In this document: one piece after another, positions 8,754-16,886 of the stretch | How the letters are laid out: every line of letters begins with the position of its first letter | Numbering within the stretch: position 1 is the stretch's first letter | Source: Pedobacter borealis DSM 19626 | Lineage (GTDB): Bacteria; Bacteroidota; Bacteroidia; Sphingobacteriales; Sphingobacteriaceae | Assembly (NCBI RefSeq): GCF_000708285.2 | Contig: NZ_JAUG01000034.1 | Coordinates: forward strand, 1 to 43,093 | Length of the DNA: 43,093 nt | Direction of reading: 5' to 3' | Position numbers and translations under genes: made by a program | The notes under the pieces: model-generated | Databases searched by the model: none | What the model saw: the letters and a program-made list of their open reading frames with translations, nothing else | What the model was told of the DNA's origin: nothing

Positions 8754-9125
8754 ATGGCGATCTCAAGAAATCTTTTTCCTGCTTTACTCATCTGCGCAAT
8801 TTTTGCATGTAACAGCAATACCCAAAAAACAACATTTGACAGCAAAAAGTGGTCTAAAAGGGATAGCATGGGATATGTTTTCCGCGACACAATGCTGAAG
8901 GATCTGGTCGGCCAACGAAAAATCAAAGGGCTGACCAGGGACGAACTCATTGCCCTGCTCGGCAAACCCGAAAACTACAATGGCAGAGACAAGCAACTTT
9001 TCTATCCCATCATCCAGCACTATACCCCACCTGTCCGGGCAAAATGGTTTATCGTCCAGCTTGACGTAGACAATAAAGTCGATGAGTTTCAAATCGTGGA
9101 CAGCAACAATATAAAAGACCGTTGA
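8754..9125 (+). CDS. Small lipoprotein, possible BamE/SmpA-like fold
   Basis: This 123-aa protein has a lipoprotein signal with the lipobox IFAC (Cys at about residue 19). The mature part contains KIKGLTRDELIALLGKPENY, a helix-turn resembling the BamE/SmpA 'G-x-T-x-x-E-V-x-x-x-L-G-x-P' motif, then a beta-rich C-terminus (WFIVQLDVDNKVDEFQIVD). BamE-like domains are small periplasmic lipoproteins, often scaffolding outer-membrane complexes. It is the first gene of a plus-strand trio and lies 55 nt before the membrane protein gene. The lipoprotein nature is clear, the fold is inferred. Confidence 0.65.
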   Translation: MAISRNLFPALLICAIFACNSNTQKTTFDSKKWSKRDSMGYVFRDTMLKDLVGQRKIKGLTRDELIALLGKPENYNGRDKQLFYPIIQHYTPPVRAKWFIVQLDVDNKVDEFQIVDSNNIKDR

Positions 9126-9180
9126 CTGACATAAACAAGCATTAAAAAACACTACATTAACCTCCCAAACATACGCTCTC

Positions 9181-10122
9181 ATGTCCAGACATAAATATAT
9201 CCCGGACCTTATCCCCCAGCCGGCAAAGGTATTGCCCGATTATTTCAACGCGAAGAAAAACAACCTTAATAAAAAGCCAAAAAAAACCGGTAAAGAAATT
9301 ATCGATATTATCATCTTTATCGTGCTGCTCATTTTCGCAGCAGTGTATATCGCTCATCCGGTCATCTCGCTGGTCCTGGGTTTTGCCGCTATCGTCACCC
9401 TTCCTGCTGGTAGATCCTGGCTGGAGCGCAAGCTACAGTTTTCACTGACCCACAGGATCAGGTTGGGCAGCTACATGCTTGCCGGGATTACACTAATTCC
9501 TTTATTGGTCCATTACCACCACGTAGATATACTTGCTGAAAAACAGCGTATCGCTGATCTCGCCAAGGAAAAAAGACAACAGGAAATAAAAAAAGAAGAA
9601 AACAGGAAACGGCTGGACAGCCTGAACCTATATCTATCGCACTATAACACCCAAAAGCATCACCCTGAAAAGGCAGATGCCGCATTAGTTACGGCGGCCA
9701 CCTTTCTCACAACCATAGCCGACACCGTTGCACTTGGAAAAGCGACAAACGATCGGGACTCTGTCCGTGGAGAAGACCTGCTCAAATGGAAAAAATACCA
9801 ATCGGCACTGATCCATTTTGACAAAATGCTGGGTGACCATGGAGAAGATCCAAAGCTGCTCTATGACCGGGCCTACTGTTATTACAAACTTGGCAAAATA
9901 AAATTGGCAGTAGCGGATCTTGGCAGATCGCGGGACCTTAACTATTCCGGAGCCAAAACACTTTACAACAAAATCAATCCCTTAAAACGCAGAATCTCGG
10001 GCTATATCACCCTTTGTTGTGATGGTACAACATCCGGCGCAAGTGGTCGAGGTGCCTGCTCCTGGCATGGAGGGGTCTGCAACTGGAACTCCCCGATTTA
10101 CGAAGAATACAGAAAATATTAA
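9181..10122 (+). CDS. Membrane protein with TPR-like region and Cys/His-rich tail (DUF3761-like)
   Basis: This 313-aa protein has three parts. Residues about 40-110 hold two or three hydrophobic segments (IIDIIIFIVLLIFAAVYIAH and a later LGSYMLAGITLIPLL). A charged coiled-coil stretch rich in Lys/Glu follows (about 118-150). A TPR-like pair of helices comes next (about 205-255, LLYDRAYCYYKLGKIKLAVA). The last 40 residues contain LCCDGTTSGASGRGACSWHG, similar to the short Cys/Gly/His motif of DUF3761 proteins. The protein likely spans the inner membrane with a soluble C-terminal half. It is 3 nt upstream of the TerB-PH gene, so the two are cotranscribed. The function is unknown. Confidence 0.6.
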   Translation: MSRHKYIPDLIPQPAKVLPDYFNAKKNNLNKKPKKTGKEIIDIIIFIVLLIFAAVYIAHPVISLVLGFAAIVTLPAGRSWLERKLQFSLTHRIRLGSYMLAGITLIPLLVHYHHVDILAEKQRIADLAKEKRQQEIKKEENRKRLDSLNLYLSHYNTQKHHPEKADAALVTAATFLTTIADTVALGKATNDRDSVRGEDLLKWKKYQSALIHFDKMLGDHGEDPKLLYDRAYCYYKLGKIKLAVADLGRSRDLNYSGAKTLYNKINPLKRRISGYITLCCDGTTSGASGRGACSWHGGVCNWNSPIYEEYRKY

Positions 10123-10125
10123 GCC

Positions 10126-11130
10126 ATGGTATACCAACAGAAAAACCTTCTACGCCGGAGCCTGATGCAAAGGATATTTGGGCAACAGCCAAGTGAAAAT
10201 GCCATCATAGAAGTCAATAACCTTTTGGCTACCCAGCCCATTGCGATGATTACCAAAAACCAGATAGCAGAAATTGGCAACCGGTACGGAATTGTACTGA
10301 TGGAAGAATTCAGGCTGAATATGGAAGAGTTTTATGCCGTTATGCTCAATAACCTTATCCAGGACTTCAAACTTGAGCTTGGCAACCGTAAAAAACTGGA
10401 ATATCTTCAGCAGATCCTAGCCCTTGACGATGACCAGGTATCTTTCTTGACCTGGGAAGTAGGCGCATCAGTCTATGAAAAATGCTATATAAAGGCTATC
10501 GCAGACGGGCGTTTTTCGGAGGAAGAAAGAACTCAGCTTGACCGCCTGGAGGAACAGTTACAACTTCCGAAAAAGATAATCACAGAAATTTCCAATAGAA
10601 TACGAACCAATTTCGTCACCCAGTATTTTACCAAACTCATACAGACCAAACGGATCTCTCCAAGAGACGAAGAGCAATGGAAAATGCTCTGTCAGAACCT
10701 AAATATCACACCAAGCTCAGATGCCAGAACCATGCAACTGTTCAATTACGGGAAACTTTACTGGGCACTGGAAAACACGCCATTACCCTTGCTCAACCCT
10801 CTGATCAGCCTACAGAAAAGCGAAAGCTGCCATTTACACATCGAAAATGTTGCCTGGTATGAGGAACGGGCAATGCGTTCGAAATATGGCGGAACCTATT
10901 CCAAACTGATCAGTTCGGGGCCAATATACCTCACCCAAAAAAGACTGTTACATTATGGTGCTGAAAAAGCGCACACCATTAAGCTTGAGGATGTAATAAG
11001 GATACAGGAAACCAACGATGGCATAATAATATATAAATTGACAGGAAAGAATCCGACATTGAAAATGCCACCGCACGAAAAAGAAATGTTAAGGATCATT
11101 TTAACGAGATTGTCGTCTTTGAATTATTAG
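10126..11130 (+). CDS. TerB-like / bacterial PH-like domain protein
   Basis: This 334-aa cytoplasmic protein has a helical first half and a TerB-like core at about residues 105-165. Its signature CYIKAIADGRFSEEERTQLD matches the acidic ADGxxxxxE motif seen in tellurite-resistance TerB domains. The C-terminal 90 residues (ISSGPIYLTQKRLLHYGAEK, then a run of strands including GIIIYKL) look like a GRAM/bacterial-PH membrane-associated domain. TerB proteins are linked to membrane-associated stress and defence complexes. This gene ends a three-gene operon with a lipoprotein and a membrane protein. No other ter gene is present, so a ter operon is not implied. Domain calls are by motif only. Confidence 0.6.
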   Translation: MVYQQKNLLRRSLMQRIFGQQPSENAIIEVNNLLATQPIAMITKNQIAEIGNRYGIVLMEEFRLNMEEFYAVMLNNLIQDFKLELGNRKKLEYLQQILALDDDQVSFLTWEVGASVYEKCYIKAIADGRFSEEERTQLDRLEEQLQLPKKIITEISNRIRTNFVTQYFTKLIQTKRISPRDEEQWKMLCQNLNITPSSDARTMQLFNYGKLYWALENTPLPLLNPLISLQKSESCHLHIENVAWYEERAMRSKYGGTYSKLISSGPIYLTQKRLLHYGAEKAHTIKLEDVIRIQETNDGIIIYKLTGKNPTLKMPPHEKEMLRIILTRLSSLNY

Positions 11131-11258
11131 TTGTGTAAAATACCGCAGAACCAAATGCAGAGGCAGAAGAATCAAACAACATCATATTGATAGCAAAATA
11201 AAACGACCGTCTTAATATAATAAATGGCGATTGAGGGTAAATTCACCCTTTTTTAATA
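11131..11258. other. Spacer after the TerB-PH gene
   Basis: AT-rich sequence without a start codon in a usable frame. Together with the recombinase remnant it makes up a 364-bp stretch without an intact gene up to the tRNA. No clear terminator for the trio is visible. Confidence 0.4.
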
Positions 11259-11450
11259 AAAAAAATATGTATTAAGAGTAGTACAGACCTAAAATCATTG
11301 TTTCATCAATTTGACACACTGGAAAAGCGAGAATTTATTGACTTGGTGTTCGATTCAAACCTCTACTATGAAAATGGTATTTATCGAACACCTAGCATGA
11401 TGAATATACTTTCGTTTAACTACCTAAAAATGAGATATTTATACATCATG
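11259..11450 (+). pseudogene. Serine-recombinase C-terminal remnant next to tRNA-Arg
   Basis: One frame stays open from 11259 and reads a helical stretch with LEKREFIDLVFDSNLYYENG followed by IYRTPSMMNILSFNYLKM. This pattern, a helix then a V-F-x-x-x-L-x-Y-x-x-G-x-x-R-T-P turn, is typical of the last 60 residues of large serine recombinases in Bacteroidota. There is no start codon and no catalytic domain. The frame then runs into the terminator and antisense of tRNA-Arg, so the natural C-terminus is lost. It is probably the relic of an integrated element. The family call rests on motif resemblance only. Confidence 0.45.
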
Positions 11451-11458
11451 ATAGTAGA

Positions 11459-11490
11459 CAAAAAAAGGGATGATTTAAAAATCATCCCTT
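11459..11490 (-). terminator. Terminator of tRNA-Arg
   Basis: AAGGGATGATTT at 11490-11479 on the minus strand pairs with AAATCATCCCTT (11476-11465) around a 2-nt loop and is followed by a run of T. It starts 5 nt past the tRNA 3' end. Confidence 0.85.
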
Positions 11491-11494
11491 CAAG

Positions 11495-11568
11495 TGCACT
11501 TGTAGGGATTCGAACCCCAAACCTTCTCATCCGTAGTGAGATGCTCTATCCAATTGAGCTACAAATGC
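11495..11568 (-). tRNA. tRNA-Arg (anticodon ACG)
   Basis: A 74-nt cloverleaf can be drawn on the minus strand. The acceptor stem is GCATTTG with CAAGTGC (one G-T pair) plus discriminator A. The D arm is GCTCAATTGGATAGAGC. The anticodon stem is TCTCA/TGAGA around loop CTACGGA, giving ACG. The T arm contains GGGTTCGAATCCC. The 3' CCA is not encoded. Anticodon ACG reads the CGN box after conversion to inosine. A terminator follows directly. A recombinase relic on its 3' side marks it as a possible border of accessory DNA. Confidence 0.95.
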
Positions 11569-11667
11569 GTTTCCGTATCGTTAACGGACTGCAAAGGTAT
11601 AATTTGATATTTTAATTTCCAATTAAATTTTAAAAAAATCTAAAAATAATTCTTTGCAGAATAAGCT

Positions 11668-12132
11668 TTACGCGCTCAATGCATCATTAATTGCTTTAAA
11701 ATCAGGCAAATCATGCGCATCTTCTAAAACTTCTGCATAAGCTATTTTTCCTTCTTCATCAATCACAAAAGCTGCCCTTTTCGAAACGCCTTTCAATCCA
11801 AATACAAATTCATCATAAAAAGCACCATAAGCTGCTGATACTTCTTTGTTAAAATCAGACAATAAAGGGAACTGATAACTTTGAACTTCTTTAAACTTAG
11901 CCAAAGAGAATGGAGAATCAACTGAGATGCCAATTACCTGTGCATTTATACCTTCGTAATAGCTAAAATTATCACGCATGGTACATAATTGTTCTGTACA
12001 TGTTCCGGTAAAAGCCATCGGGAAAAAGTGAATAATTACTTTTTTACCTTTGAAACCAGAAAGCGCAATTTCGGTTAAATCTGAACTGTATAATTTGAAA
12101 TCAGGGGCGTTATCGCCAACTTGTAATGTCAT
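11668..12132 (-). CDS. Peroxiredoxin (AhpC/TSA, BCP/AhpE-like)
   Basis: This 154-aa thiol peroxidase reduces hydrogen peroxide or organic hydroperoxides in the cytoplasm. The catalytic motif FFPMAFTGTCTEQLC places the peroxidatic Cys at residue 45, with a second Cys at residue 50, the spacing seen in BCP-type enzymes with an intramolecular disulfide. Later blocks (VIGISVDSPFSLAKF, FPLLSDFNKEVSAAYGAF) also fit. I chose the ATG at 12132 (MTLQVGDNAPDF). Upstream in-frame codons up to 12186 read low-complexity intergenic sequence and are not conserved for this family. It is monocistronic and may share the leftward direction with the reductase gene behind it. Confidence 0.9.
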   Translation of the reverse strand: MTLQVGDNAPDFKLYSSDLTEIALSGFKGKKVIIHFFPMAFTGTCTEQLCTMRDNFSYYEGINAQVIGISVDSPFSLAKFKEVQSYQFPLLSDFNKEVSAAYGAFYDEFVFGLKGVSKRAAFVIDEEGKIAYAEVLEDAHDLPDFKAINDALSA

Positions 12133-12231
12133 TATGTATTTTTTATGGGTTAAATATATTAATTGGTTCAATAGTTCATTGGCCATTGTTCATTAGTATT
12201 GCATCCCCAAAATGAACTAATGACCACTGAA

Positions 12232-13140
12232 CTAATTATCTTTTTTCATCTGCTGATCTAAAATCGCCAAGCCTTCTTCAAAACTATGTGGACGGTAATC
12301 CAGATCTTTAATGGTCTTATCTAAAACAAAGCCAGTTCTAATCGGTCGTTTAGCCGTTTGATTTAAACCTGTAGAACTTATTTCATTAATAAATGATTGA
12401 TCAAGGCCCCAAAAATCGGCAACTTTTCGCACTAAATCTGCAATACTCATGTAATCTTTCCCCGATACATGGTAAATTCCTTTTGCATTTTTTTCTACCG
12501 CCAATAAGCAGGCTTCAGCTAAATCCTCAGCTAAAGTGGGCATGCGCCACTGATCGTTTACTACATTAATAGGCGATGCTTTTTCTAATGCCTCTTTGGC
12601 CCAAAGTACAATATTGCTCCGGCTCATATCGCTGGTTATCCCATATACCAATATTGTTCTTAAGATTGCCCAGTTTGCTTTTGAGTTCTTCAACAGCTCT
12701 TCTGCCAGCACTTTCGATTCGCCATAATAACTTACCGGATTAACTGCATCCTCTTCTTTATATGGACCGTCGGCACCATCAAAAACAAAATCGGTACTTA
12801 AATGAATAAGTTGAATGTTTTTTTCTTCACATATTGATATCAGCGTTTGAACTGCATCTACATTTAGATGGCGACAAAGCGCTTTATTAGCTTCACAAAT
12901 ATCAACATTGGTCATTGCGGCGGTGTGCACAATGGCATCAGGGCTGTATCTTTCAATAACTTCCCTAACCTGAACAGCATTTAAAATATCCATTTCTGCA
13001 TATCTATACCCATCCTTTACCGGATAGCGATTTGTTCCTTTAGAAGTGGCAACAAGCTTTACCCTGCCTTCGGTGAGAATTTTTTCAGTTAATTTCTGCC
13101 CTAAAAGACCGTTGCTACCTGTTGTTAAAATGGTTTTCAT
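12232..13140 (-). CDS. SDR-family sugar nucleotide reductase, RmlD-like
   Basis: This 302-aa protein is an extended short-chain dehydrogenase. It has the N-terminal NAD(P) site TTGSNGLLGQKL, the RmlD-type block LIHLSTDFVFDGADGPYKEE at about residues 111-130, and the catalytic Y-x-x-x-K pair in SYYGESK (Tyr139, Lys143). RmlD reduces dTDP-4-keto-L-rhamnose to dTDP-rhamnose. However, no rmlA/B/C genes are nearby, and RmlD-like proteins also include other sugar or regulatory reductases, so I give no symbol. It is divergent from atpD across a 160-bp spacer. The family is firm, the exact substrate uncertain. Confidence 0.8.
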   Translation of the reverse strand: MKTILTTGSNGLLGQKLTEKILTEGRVKLVATSKGTNRYPVKDGYRYAEMDILNAVQVREVIERYSPDAIVHTAAMTNVDICEANKALCRHLNVDAVQTLISICEEKNIQLIHLSTDFVFDGADGPYKEEDAVNPVSYYGESKVLAEELLKNSKANWAILRTILVYGITSDMSRSNIVLWAKEALEKASPINVVNDQWRMPTLAEDLAEACLLAVEKNAKGIYHVSGKDYMSIADLVRKVADFWGLDQSFINEISSTGLNQTAKRPIRTGFVLDKTIKDLDYRPHSFEEGLAILDQQMKKDN

Positions 13141-13217
13141 ATGCCTTATTTATGGCGCTAAATTATCTATAAAAACCATGTTGAAAAAATTTATAATATA
13201 TATTTAAAATTAAGTAA

Positions 13218-14804
<1,587 letters not shown>

Positions 14805-14877
14805 GAAACGCGACAAGCGTTAGGCGACAAGCGTGTAAACGCCCCACGCCCTACGCTCTACGCCAAACAAAAAAAAC

Positions 14878-15123
14878 ATGAATTTAGAAATATTAACTCC
14901 AGATAAAAAAGTTTTCGAAGGTGAAGTAACAGCAGTTACGGTTCCTGGTACTTTAGGCTCTTTCCAGATTTTAAAAGACCATGCCCCTATCATCTCTACT
15001 TTAGAAGATGGAGAAGTTATTATAAAAGCAAACAAAGCTGATGAGCAACGCTTTTTTATTAAAGGCGGTGTAGTAGAAGCTATTCACAACAAAATTGTGG
15101 TTTTAGCTGAAGGCGTCGCTTAA
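14878..15123 (+). CDS. atpC: F1F0 ATP synthase subunit epsilon, short form
   Basis: This 81-aa protein consists only of the N-terminal beta-sandwich of epsilon (MNLEILTPDKKVFEGEVTAV, PGTLGSFQILKDHAPIISTL). It links the rotor gamma to the c-ring. The two-helix C-terminal domain of the 135-140 aa enterobacterial subunit, which inhibits ATP hydrolysis, is absent. This short form is usual in Bacteroidota, so it is not a truncation artefact. The spacer before it (14805-14877) contains a tandem-like GCGACAAGCGT motif and other low-complexity text, not a promoter that I can recognise. Confidence 0.93.
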   Translation: MNLEILTPDKKVFEGEVTAVTVPGTLGSFQILKDHAPIISTLEDGEVIIKANKADEQRFFIKGGVVEAIHNKIVVLAEGVA

Positions 15124-15133
15124 TCTAATTATT

Positions 15134-15160
15134 CGTCATGCTGAATTTATTTCAGCATCT
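15134..15160. repeat. REP-like dispersed repeat, single hairpin
   Basis: CGTCATGCTGAATTTATTTC followed by AGCATCT. The core ATGCTGAA/TTCAGCAT is an inverted repeat. The same 27-nt sequence occurs at 34034-34060, and relatives occur at 24241, 41359 and 42994. Confidence 0.75.
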
Positions 15161-15192
15161 GTAAAAGAACTCAGAGCGACGAAAACAAAAAG

Positions 15193-15223
15193 CCTCCCGA
15201 TTTAAAAATCAGGGAGGTTTTTT
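15193..15223. terminator. Bidirectional terminator between atpC and the hydrolase gene
   Basis: CCTCCCGATTT (15193-15203) pairs with AAATC-A-GGGAGG (one bulged A) and is followed by six T on the plus strand and preceded by A-rich sequence. It can serve both convergent genes. Confidence 0.85.
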
Positions 15224-15230
15224 GTTTATG

Positions 15231-16181
15231 TTATTGTTTAACAAAATCACAAACCGCCACAGTAAATTCCTTACTGTTTTCATAATAAAGCATGTGCGAG
15301 CCGTTTAATTGCACTACCTTTTGGTTTTTAAATTTATAATTTTTGTAATAGTTCGGTCCAACAGCGTGATCATCCTTACCCGTTATAATCAAGGCTGGTG
15401 TTTTAATTTCACTGGTAAGTAAAGCATAATCTTTAAAATATTCTGGATACTTATGCATCTTTGTGCTATCCATTAAAGGCATAAACAGCGTCATTCCGAA
15501 ATCTGATGTACGTTTATAGGAATTTTCGATGCTGTCCATTTTGATAACGGTATTTACATCATTGGCAATATATTTATATCCAAGATGCACCGCGCTTAAC
15601 TTTTTTCTAACCAGCGACGCTCCATTCATTAATTTTTTAAAATCTGTTTCATTTATAGTGGTATCCTTTTTTAGTAACCGATATCCATATTCAATTTGTT
15701 CCTTCACCTGGTTTGGATTCATGAAATGGGCTATTGTATTCGCCATGATGATGCCAGATAAATGTTCTGGATACTTCAAGGCATAGTTAATGGCCAGAAT
15801 ACCACCGAATGAATGACTAAGTAAGTACACTTTTTCTACGCCCAATTTTAACCGCAGTTCTTCAACATCTTGAACAATCCGGTCTAAACTATAATTTTTT
15901 GCATTTTGCGAATGACCAGATCCTCTTTGATCCAGATAAACCATTGTTAAACATTTCTCCAGGCTTGCTCCACCCATTTTTTCAAAGGAAAGAAAATCCT
16001 GACCAGGGCCTCCATGCAAGTAAATACAAACAGGGCCTTTTCCTGCTACCTTAACAGATAACTTTACCGCATCAGAAGTTAAAATGGTTTGATTTCCCAT
16101 TTTGAGATGCGAGCTTGAATCTGACGGGGAACAACCACTAAATAATACAATTAAAAGAATCGAAAGGTAAATTGTTTTCAT
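15231..16181 (-). CDS. Alpha/beta-hydrolase lipoprotein, proline-iminopeptidase-like
   Basis: This 316-aa protein has a lipoprotein signal (LFSGC, lipidated Cys17). The S33-type hydrolase fold shows the oxyanion block IYLHGGPGQDF (HGGPG at 56-60), the DQRGSGHS motif at about 84-91, and the nucleophile elbow LLSHSFGG with Ser124. An acidic residue near GKDDHAVGP and the final His in NGSHMLYYE complete the triad. HGGPG plus DQRGxGxS is characteristic of prolyl iminopeptidases, which remove N-terminal proline. The usual G before the HSxGG is S here. The lipid anchor suggests a periplasmic role in peptide use. It is convergent with atpC and monocistronic. Confidence 0.8.
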   Translation of the reverse strand: MKTIYLSILLIVLFSGCSPSDSSSHLKMGNQTILTSDAVKLSVKVAGKGPVCIYLHGGPGQDFLSFEKMGGASLEKCLTMVYLDQRGSGHSQNAKNYSLDRIVQDVEELRLKLGVEKVYLLSHSFGGILAINYALKYPEHLSGIIMANTIAHFMNPNQVKEQIEYGYRLLKKDTTINETDFKKLMNGASLVRKKLSAVHLGYKYIANDVNTVIKMDSIENSYKRTSDFGMTLFMPLMDSTKMHKYPEYFKDYALLTSEIKTPALIITGKDDHAVGPNYYKNYKFKNQKVVQLNGSHMLYYENSKEFTVAVCDFVKQ

Positions 16182-16520
16182 GGGAATAGTTTCTAATATT
16201 AAATTACATAACTATTTCCAATAAGCAATCAAAGGAGTTTAATAATACCTTAATATGCACAAAGGAAACATCAATAATTCTTCGCATTTTAACATCAAAA
16301 TCTGACCTGAATTTTCAATTTCATACAGCCTTTAACTCGTTTTAGGCAGAAAAATAGAAAATTTATAATGCAAGCATAACAAACAGACTGTATACCGTTT
16401 TGATATTTGGTCTACGGCTATCGGCATTAAATAACTAATCCAACTCTAGTTAAGAATAATATTCTGATTATTAATGCATTTTCAAAATAATATTCTTATT
16501 TAACTTTTTTCTGATTTCTC
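16182..16520. other. Spacer upstream of the branched-chain amino acid locus
   Basis: AT-rich spacer without a gene. Its notable content is two copies of AATAATATTCT at 16455-16465 and 16486-16496, listed below. With the promoter region it forms a 390-bp control region ahead of the first leader peptide. Confidence 0.5.
16455..16496. promoter_or_regulatory. Paired 11-bp direct repeats, possible operator
   Basis: AATAATATTCT occurs at 16455-16465 and again at 16486-16496, 31 bp apart, or about three helical turns, just upstream of the candidate ilv promoter. An Lrp-type or other regulator could bind here. No regulator is encoded nearby, so this is only suggestive. Confidence 0.3.
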
Positions 16521-16551
16521 TTGCATATTAATGAACCAAAAACTAAATTGG
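16521..16551 (+). promoter_or_regulatory. Candidate promoter of the ilvE transcription unit
   Basis: TTG at 16521-16523 and TAAATTGG at 16544-16551 are 20 bp apart. This resembles the Bacteroidota TTG / TAnnTTTG pair with two mismatches in the -7 box. Transcription would start near 16558, about 17 nt before the leader ATG. Confidence 0.4.
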
Positions 16552-16574
16552 TTTTTATAAACAATAAGATAACA

Positions 16575-16712
16575 ATGACTAGTCAGAACAACATATTTTC
16601 TACCGCTACTACTGCAAAAGCAGCTGGTAATGTAGTGTTGTTACCTGTCATTTTACTTAACCTCCTACTCCTAAACATTTTATGGGGTAATAAGCGGACG
16701 CAGTTTAAATAG
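16575..16712 (+). CDS. Branched-chain amino acid leader peptide (attenuator 1)
   Basis: A 45-residue open frame starts at ATG 16575 with MTSQNNIFSTATTAKAAGN. It then runs into VVLLPVILLNLLLLNIL, in which 14 of 17 residues are Val, Leu or Ile (codons 16632-16682), and ends GNKRTQFK. Such a run is the hallmark of a leader peptide that senses charged branched-chain tRNAs by ribosome stalling. A strong terminator lies 24 nt past the stop, and an alternative antiterminator pairing is possible (next entries). The first gene after it is ilvE. An earlier in-frame start at 16521 gives no added sense. The peptide itself probably has no function. Confidence 0.85.
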   Translation: MTSQNNIFSTATTAKAAGNVVLLPVILLNLLLLNILWGNKRTQFK

Positions 16713-16744
16713 ATTTTAAAAAACTAAATATACCTAAAGCGTCC
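16696..16744 (+). promoter_or_regulatory. Antiterminator pairing of attenuator 1
   Basis: GGACGC (16696-16701, inside the last leader codons), with TTTA (16704-16707) after a 2-nt bulge, can pair with TAAAGCGTCC (16735-16744), the 5' arm of the terminator. A ribosome stalled on the Val/Leu/Ile codons leaves this segment free, so the antiterminator forms and ilvE is transcribed. A ribosome reaching the stop at 16710 covers it and the terminator forms. The pairing is seen directly; the mechanism is inferred from classical attenuation. Confidence 0.7.
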
Positions 16745-16768
16745 CGATACAAACGGGACGCTTTTTTT
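16736..16768 (+). terminator. Attenuator 1 terminator
   Basis: AAAGCGTCCCG (16736-16746) pairs with CGGGACGCTTT (16754-16764) across the loop ATACAAA. Seven T follow from 16762. It lies between the leader peptide and ilvE, not at the end of a gene, as expected for an attenuator. Confidence 0.93.
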
Positions 16769-16792
16769 AAATAACAAAAAGACAGTATTATG

Positions 16793-16864
16793 AACCGCCC
16801 ATGATAAATAGTCAAAATAAAAAATGGAATGCTTATTTATCATGGTAAGCTCCATCTGACGGTT
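16793..16864 (+). promoter_or_regulatory. Long hairpin in the ilvE 5' untranslated region
   Basis: CCATGATAAATA (16799-16810) and TATTTATCATGG (16834-16845) are a perfect 12-bp inverted repeat. An outer AACCG (16793-16797) and CGGTT (16860-16864) can close it. It lies between the terminator and the ilvE start and has no T-run. It may stabilise the mRNA or bind a protein. Confidence 0.5.
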
Positions 16865-16886
16865 AAAAAACAATAAGAATAAACAG

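Noticed and set aside
11131..11568. A second copy of the tRNA-Arg 3' end marking an integrated island.
   Set aside because: I found no matching copy within the window; it could lie outside.
11451..11615. The recombinase remnant frame continues across the tRNA-Arg region.
   Set aside because: The sequence here is the tRNA and its terminator read in the antisense direction; it is not protein.
16521..16574. An upstream start that would lengthen the first leader peptide.
   Set aside because: The extension overlaps the probable promoter, and the sensing codons are complete from the ATG at 16575.
16558..16886. T-box or other riboswitch before ilvE.
   Set aside because: No T-box sequence or specifier-loop structure is seen; the leader peptide with an antiterminator explains the terminator.
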